Positions 61,301 to 64,000 of a stretch of 64,000 nucleotides of DNA are shown one piece after another. This DNA is from Asterias amurensis (taxonomy: Eukaryota; Echinodermata; Asteroidea; Forcipulatida; Asteriidae), in assembly GCF_032118995.1 (NCBI RefSeq), contig NC_092660.1, positions 20,260,501-20,324,500 of the forward strand, in the 5' to 3' direction. How positions within the stretch are numbered: position 1 is the first letter of the stretch; the number at the start of each line of letters is the position of its first letter. The notes under the pieces were generated by a model. It worked only from the letters and a program-made list of their open reading frames with translations. It made no database searches and was not told the DNA's origin. Made by a program: the position numbers and the translations under genes.

Positions 61301-63882
61301 GACCTTTAACCCTAGGCTTGTAATGGCGGACGAACTCACTGAATTGAACACCAGGCTCATAACATCTACTCTGCTCACAAAGGGTCTGAAATTGGACTGG
61401 TGCTGGAGCCGAGAGAGAATGCTGTAACTGGAAGTAACTCACTGTCACCTGAATAAGAAAGACAAAATATATACAACAAATGGTTACAGACAATGTTGAA
61501 AATTAAATTTAAAGCAATTGAGGGTGTCATGGCCAAGTGGTTTAGAGCAACAAATTCATGTTCTGGTGGTTTAGTCATCAGAGTGTGGGTTCCAATCGCG
61601 GTCGGAACACGTGTGTCCTTGAGCAAGATGCTTGACTATAATTGCTTCTCTCCACCCAGGGGTAAAAAGGGTAGAGGTTGATATTTTGTTTAAAAAAGCC
61701 TTTGGAGCGTTACAGCAGTTCTGGGATGTACATGTATACTCCTCAGGGAGCAGAGAAAGATCAAAGGAATGTTATTGGCCCAATGACCAGCAGCCGATTT
61801 CATGAAACGCTAGGAATAATCCTATCTCGAGTCAGTTAGGATTAATCTTAAGGTCTGCATGCTACAGTGCAGGGTTTGGACTCATCCTAAATCACAAGAT
61901 TAATCTTAAGTTAGGAAGAGTTTGGTGAAATCGACAGCAGGGCACTAATGTAAAGCGCATTGGTATGTTATTGTAAAAAGCGCTGTATAAAACAAAGTAT
62001 AATTCTTATTATTATTAAGTATTCATCCATCTTTTAATGACAACAATAATTCTGATCTTTAAATGGAGTTATCCTAATTGCTAGATGAAGGTGTTTTTAC
62101 AACAAAATCCTCTCATGAAATTGCCTTTTCATCTGACTCTAAATATCAGAGACTTACTGCTTTCATAGTCTGATCACACTGGTAGATAAGCTCTCTCAGT
62201 TTCACCAGCAGTTCCTTCTGTAAACACAAACAAGAAAACAAGATTATCCATCTAGAATTGTCTTAATTGGTTGGTCATGTTATTCGCATAGAGGAACATG
62301 GCCTTTCAAGTCTTATAAATATGGAAAGGTTTGCGGTAACACCATGTAATGACTACATGTATCTCTAATGAGTTGGGGTGGTTCTGGAAAGAACCGTTGG
62401 TTTCAACTCAACGTTTCGATCAGTATGCTATGATCGTCTTCTGGGGAAAGTCTTATAAAGAAAACTCCTCAACGGAAAGTATAGATAAGGAGGCCAATGC
62501 TTCCACTACAGAAGATGAACTGAGATGCTGAAAACAACATCAGCAGCCAAAGCTTCAGATTGCCATTCAGAAACCCCAGTACATGACTGACGCTCTGATT
62601 GATCTAAAACACCAAAACAGATCCCCCCTCAAAATGTTTTACAATGCGTGAACCTGCTTCATAATAATAAATAGTAACAGTGGCCCCTTATATAGTGCTC
62701 AGTGACGCTCCAGGCGCTTCATCATCCAGTATTTTCCCTGCAAGGTACTTGGGACTACATTTGAATTATGGGATCTACTCCTCTATAGCACCATGTAAGG
62801 GTTTACAAGGTGCTGTGGTGCAATAGGCAGCCAATCATACAAGAAACATTGCAAGGTATGTGAAGGTTTACCAGACTGAACGATTCTTTACCTTAACAGC
62901 AGCCATGTCCAGCCTCTTTGCATTGGCTTCAACAATGCATGCCTTGTATGTAGTCTCAGCTTCCTTGGCCTGTAGATAAACAAAACAAAACTATTAATTT
63001 GTGGTCTTAAGCGGGACTCCACAACGAGCTTAAGTTAAACCCCATAATGACCTCAACATGGTATCTACTAAGAGCTTAAAGGTACTGGAAACATTTGATA
63101 CTTTGCAAAGACCCGTATTCTCACTTGGTATATCCCAACATATGCATAAAATAATAAAACTGAGAAAAATTTGGATTCAATTGGTCGCCGAAGTTTCAAC
63201 AGAAAAATTAAAGAAAAAAACACCCCTTATTGCCTAATAAAAAGATTCAGGACTTAAGTCTTTTAATATTTGCGTGAGAAAATTACCCCTTTCTCAAAAA
63301 ATCAACACCTTAGAGGGAGCCCTTTCTCACAGTGTTTTATACTATATCAACAGCTCTCTATTGCTCATTACCAAGTAAGTTTTATGCTAACAATTATTTT
63401 GAGTATTACCATAGTAATAATAAAAGTAAACTATTCAGCATGTGCCTCATCACCATTGGCTGGACTATAACATACCTTCATCAATGCATCTTCCTCTGCT
63501 TTCTTCTTCTTCTCAAGTTTACTGGCGTTGGTGCCGCTACTCGTATTCAAGATCTCGGTCTCCATCTTGGCAGCAGACTCTCTAATCTTCTCGTATTCCT
63601 GGCAGCGGTTGAAGTACTGCTGCTGACACTTCTCCATGTTGGTCTTACGCTCATGCTGCAGGTCAAAGGTCAACAGAATAATTGGTTCTAAGGGTCATGT
63701 CACAAGAGTCAATTTACAGGCAACCAGTTCCAGGCAATCTATAAGAAGAGAGTCCATTCACATTTGAATGTAAGAGTGAAACTGTTTATAAAACTACATA
63801 CCATTTCTTTCTTGATACTGTTCCATGTTTGACGTATATATTTTCTTTTCTTGTCATGGTCTGCCCTTCTTGCCTCCAGTTG
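55400..63882 (-). CDS. ARHGAP29: ARHGAP29-like F-BAR/C1/RhoGAP protein, 3' part of gene (15 exons)
   Basis: Rho GTPase-activating protein of the ARHGAP29/ARHGAP45/GMIP family. Exons 5' to 3': 63882-63802, 63655-63476, 62969-62892, 62217-62158, 61448-61258, 60969-60851, 60496-60272, 59855-59521, 59356-59219, 58729-58542, 58284-58204, 57774-57693, 57450-57366, 56560-56342, 55875-55400. They total 845 codons plus stop; the N-terminus lies beyond 64000. Domains: coiled-coil F-BAR C-terminal half (first five exons, with HSLSAPAPVQFQTLCE); Ser-rich linker; C1 zinc finger in 59855-59521 (KCRECDSYVYF..CERCGLACHKKC..QCGG); RhoGAP from VFGVPL, with arginine-finger context GVYRVAG, LPEPLM and NLSIVFGPTLLRP; acidic Ser-rich tail. 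The protein ends in PQFV, a PDZ ligand. From memory, human ARHGAP29 ends the same way and binds PTPN13 through it, which favours ARHGAP29 over its paralogues. Family assignment is sure; the exact orthologue is inferred. Confidence 0.93.
56561..56678. repeat. Exact 59-bp tandem duplication over a splice acceptor
   Basis: Two identical 59-bp copies (56561-56619 and 56620-56678). Each carries the acceptor context TTTGATTACAG on the minus strand, and the one next to the exon at 56560 keeps the reading phase. Use of the outer acceptor would add 59 bases and break the frame. Confidence 0.9.
56909..57048. mobile_element. Foldback MITE, GGGAATAAAACAGTAG
   Basis: GGGAATAAAACAGTAGGTGA, CGTTTAAAACCGGCAAGGTC and their complements make a near-complete hairpin. 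Family also at 24742-25315 and 33953-34045. It lies in an intron of the ARHGAP29-like gene. Confidence 0.7.
60137..60268. repeat. 34-bp minisatellite running into a splice donor
   Basis: Four copies of a 34-bp unit containing CTTATCCACAGGGAATAACG, with starts spaced exactly 34 bp (60141, 60175, 60209, 60243). The last copy runs into the donor of the exon ending at 60272. Confidence 0.9.
61526..62025. repeat. tRNA-derived SINE carrying a nested MITE
   Basis: Starts GGCCAAGTGGTTTAGAGC (A-box-like) and has GTGTGGGTTCCAATCGCGG (B-box-like), then CTTGAGCAAGATGCTTGAC. A GATTTCA..TGAAATCG foldback occupies 61793-61940, after which the SINE-type tail AAGCGCTGTATAAAACAAAG and ATT repeats resume. Confidence 0.6.
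62680..62880. repeat. SINE-like repeat in ARHGAP29-like intron
   Basis: Contains CACCATGTAAGGGTTTACAAG and GCAATAGGCAGCCAATCATA, as at 5740-5965. Confidence 0.5.
63077..63412. mobile_element. Foldback repeat, GTGGACACTATTGG family (diverged)
   Basis: TTAAAGGTACTGGAAACATTTG at the left, GAGGGAGCCCTTTCTCACAG inside and TTTTGAGTATTACC at the right. It lies in an intron of the ARHGAP29-like gene. Confidence 0.6.
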
Positions 63883-64000
63883 CTAAAATCAAAACAAAAA
63901 CACTTTATTAATAAACAGTTTATTTTTTATTTTTAATAACTGCCATTATTTGTGTTTTACCCATTCACTGAAGTGTGCCAAGAACTGTGTACTTGAAAAA

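Overview
This is eukaryotic, intron-rich DNA. It carries three animal genes, all on the minus strand: a dihydropyrimidine dehydrogenase (DPYD, 7083-23082, complete, 16 coding exons, 1022 residues), a DDB1/CUL4-associated factor 15 (DCAF15, 37159-48121, complete, 12 coding exons, 833 residues) and the 3' part of an ARHGAP29-type F-BAR/C1/RhoGAP gene (55400-63882, 15 exons, its 5' end beyond the right edge). I assembled the exon chains by hand. Every junction used has GT..AG and a matching reading phase, and the concatenated lengths are whole numbers of codons. Protein similarity and the style of the repeats (many foldback MITEs, tRNA-like SINEs) suggest a non-vertebrate deuterostome, most likely an echinoderm such as a sea star. 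That assignment is inference.

Layout. 1-7082: no convincing gene, with SINE and MITE copies downstream of DPYD. 7083-23082: DPYD, with introns full of foldback elements. 23083-26047: DPYD upstream region with a CpG-rich patch and a composite foldback. 26048-33735: a 7.7-kb satellite whose short monomer is itself an imperfect palindrome. 33740-37158: satellite edge, AT-rich spacer and repeats. 37159-48121: DCAF15. 48122-55399: intergenic, repeat-rich. 55400-64000: ARHGAP29-like gene.

The three proteins act in unrelated processes: pyrimidine catabolism, CRL4 substrate recognition and Rho inactivation. Nothing suggests an operon or shared pathway. DPYD and ARHGAP29 are also on the same arm of human chromosome 1, so their proximity here may be old linkage.

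The most unusual observations are: (1) an in-frame 45-bp tandem duplication of the end of DPYD exon 11 that includes its splice donor and differs only at synonymous positions; (2) a repeated pattern of tandem duplications at or beside splice sites in all three genes; (3) the palindromic satellite, whose two arms and linkers can both fold; (4) foldback elements with 9-bp target-site duplications, one with tandemly repeated arms.
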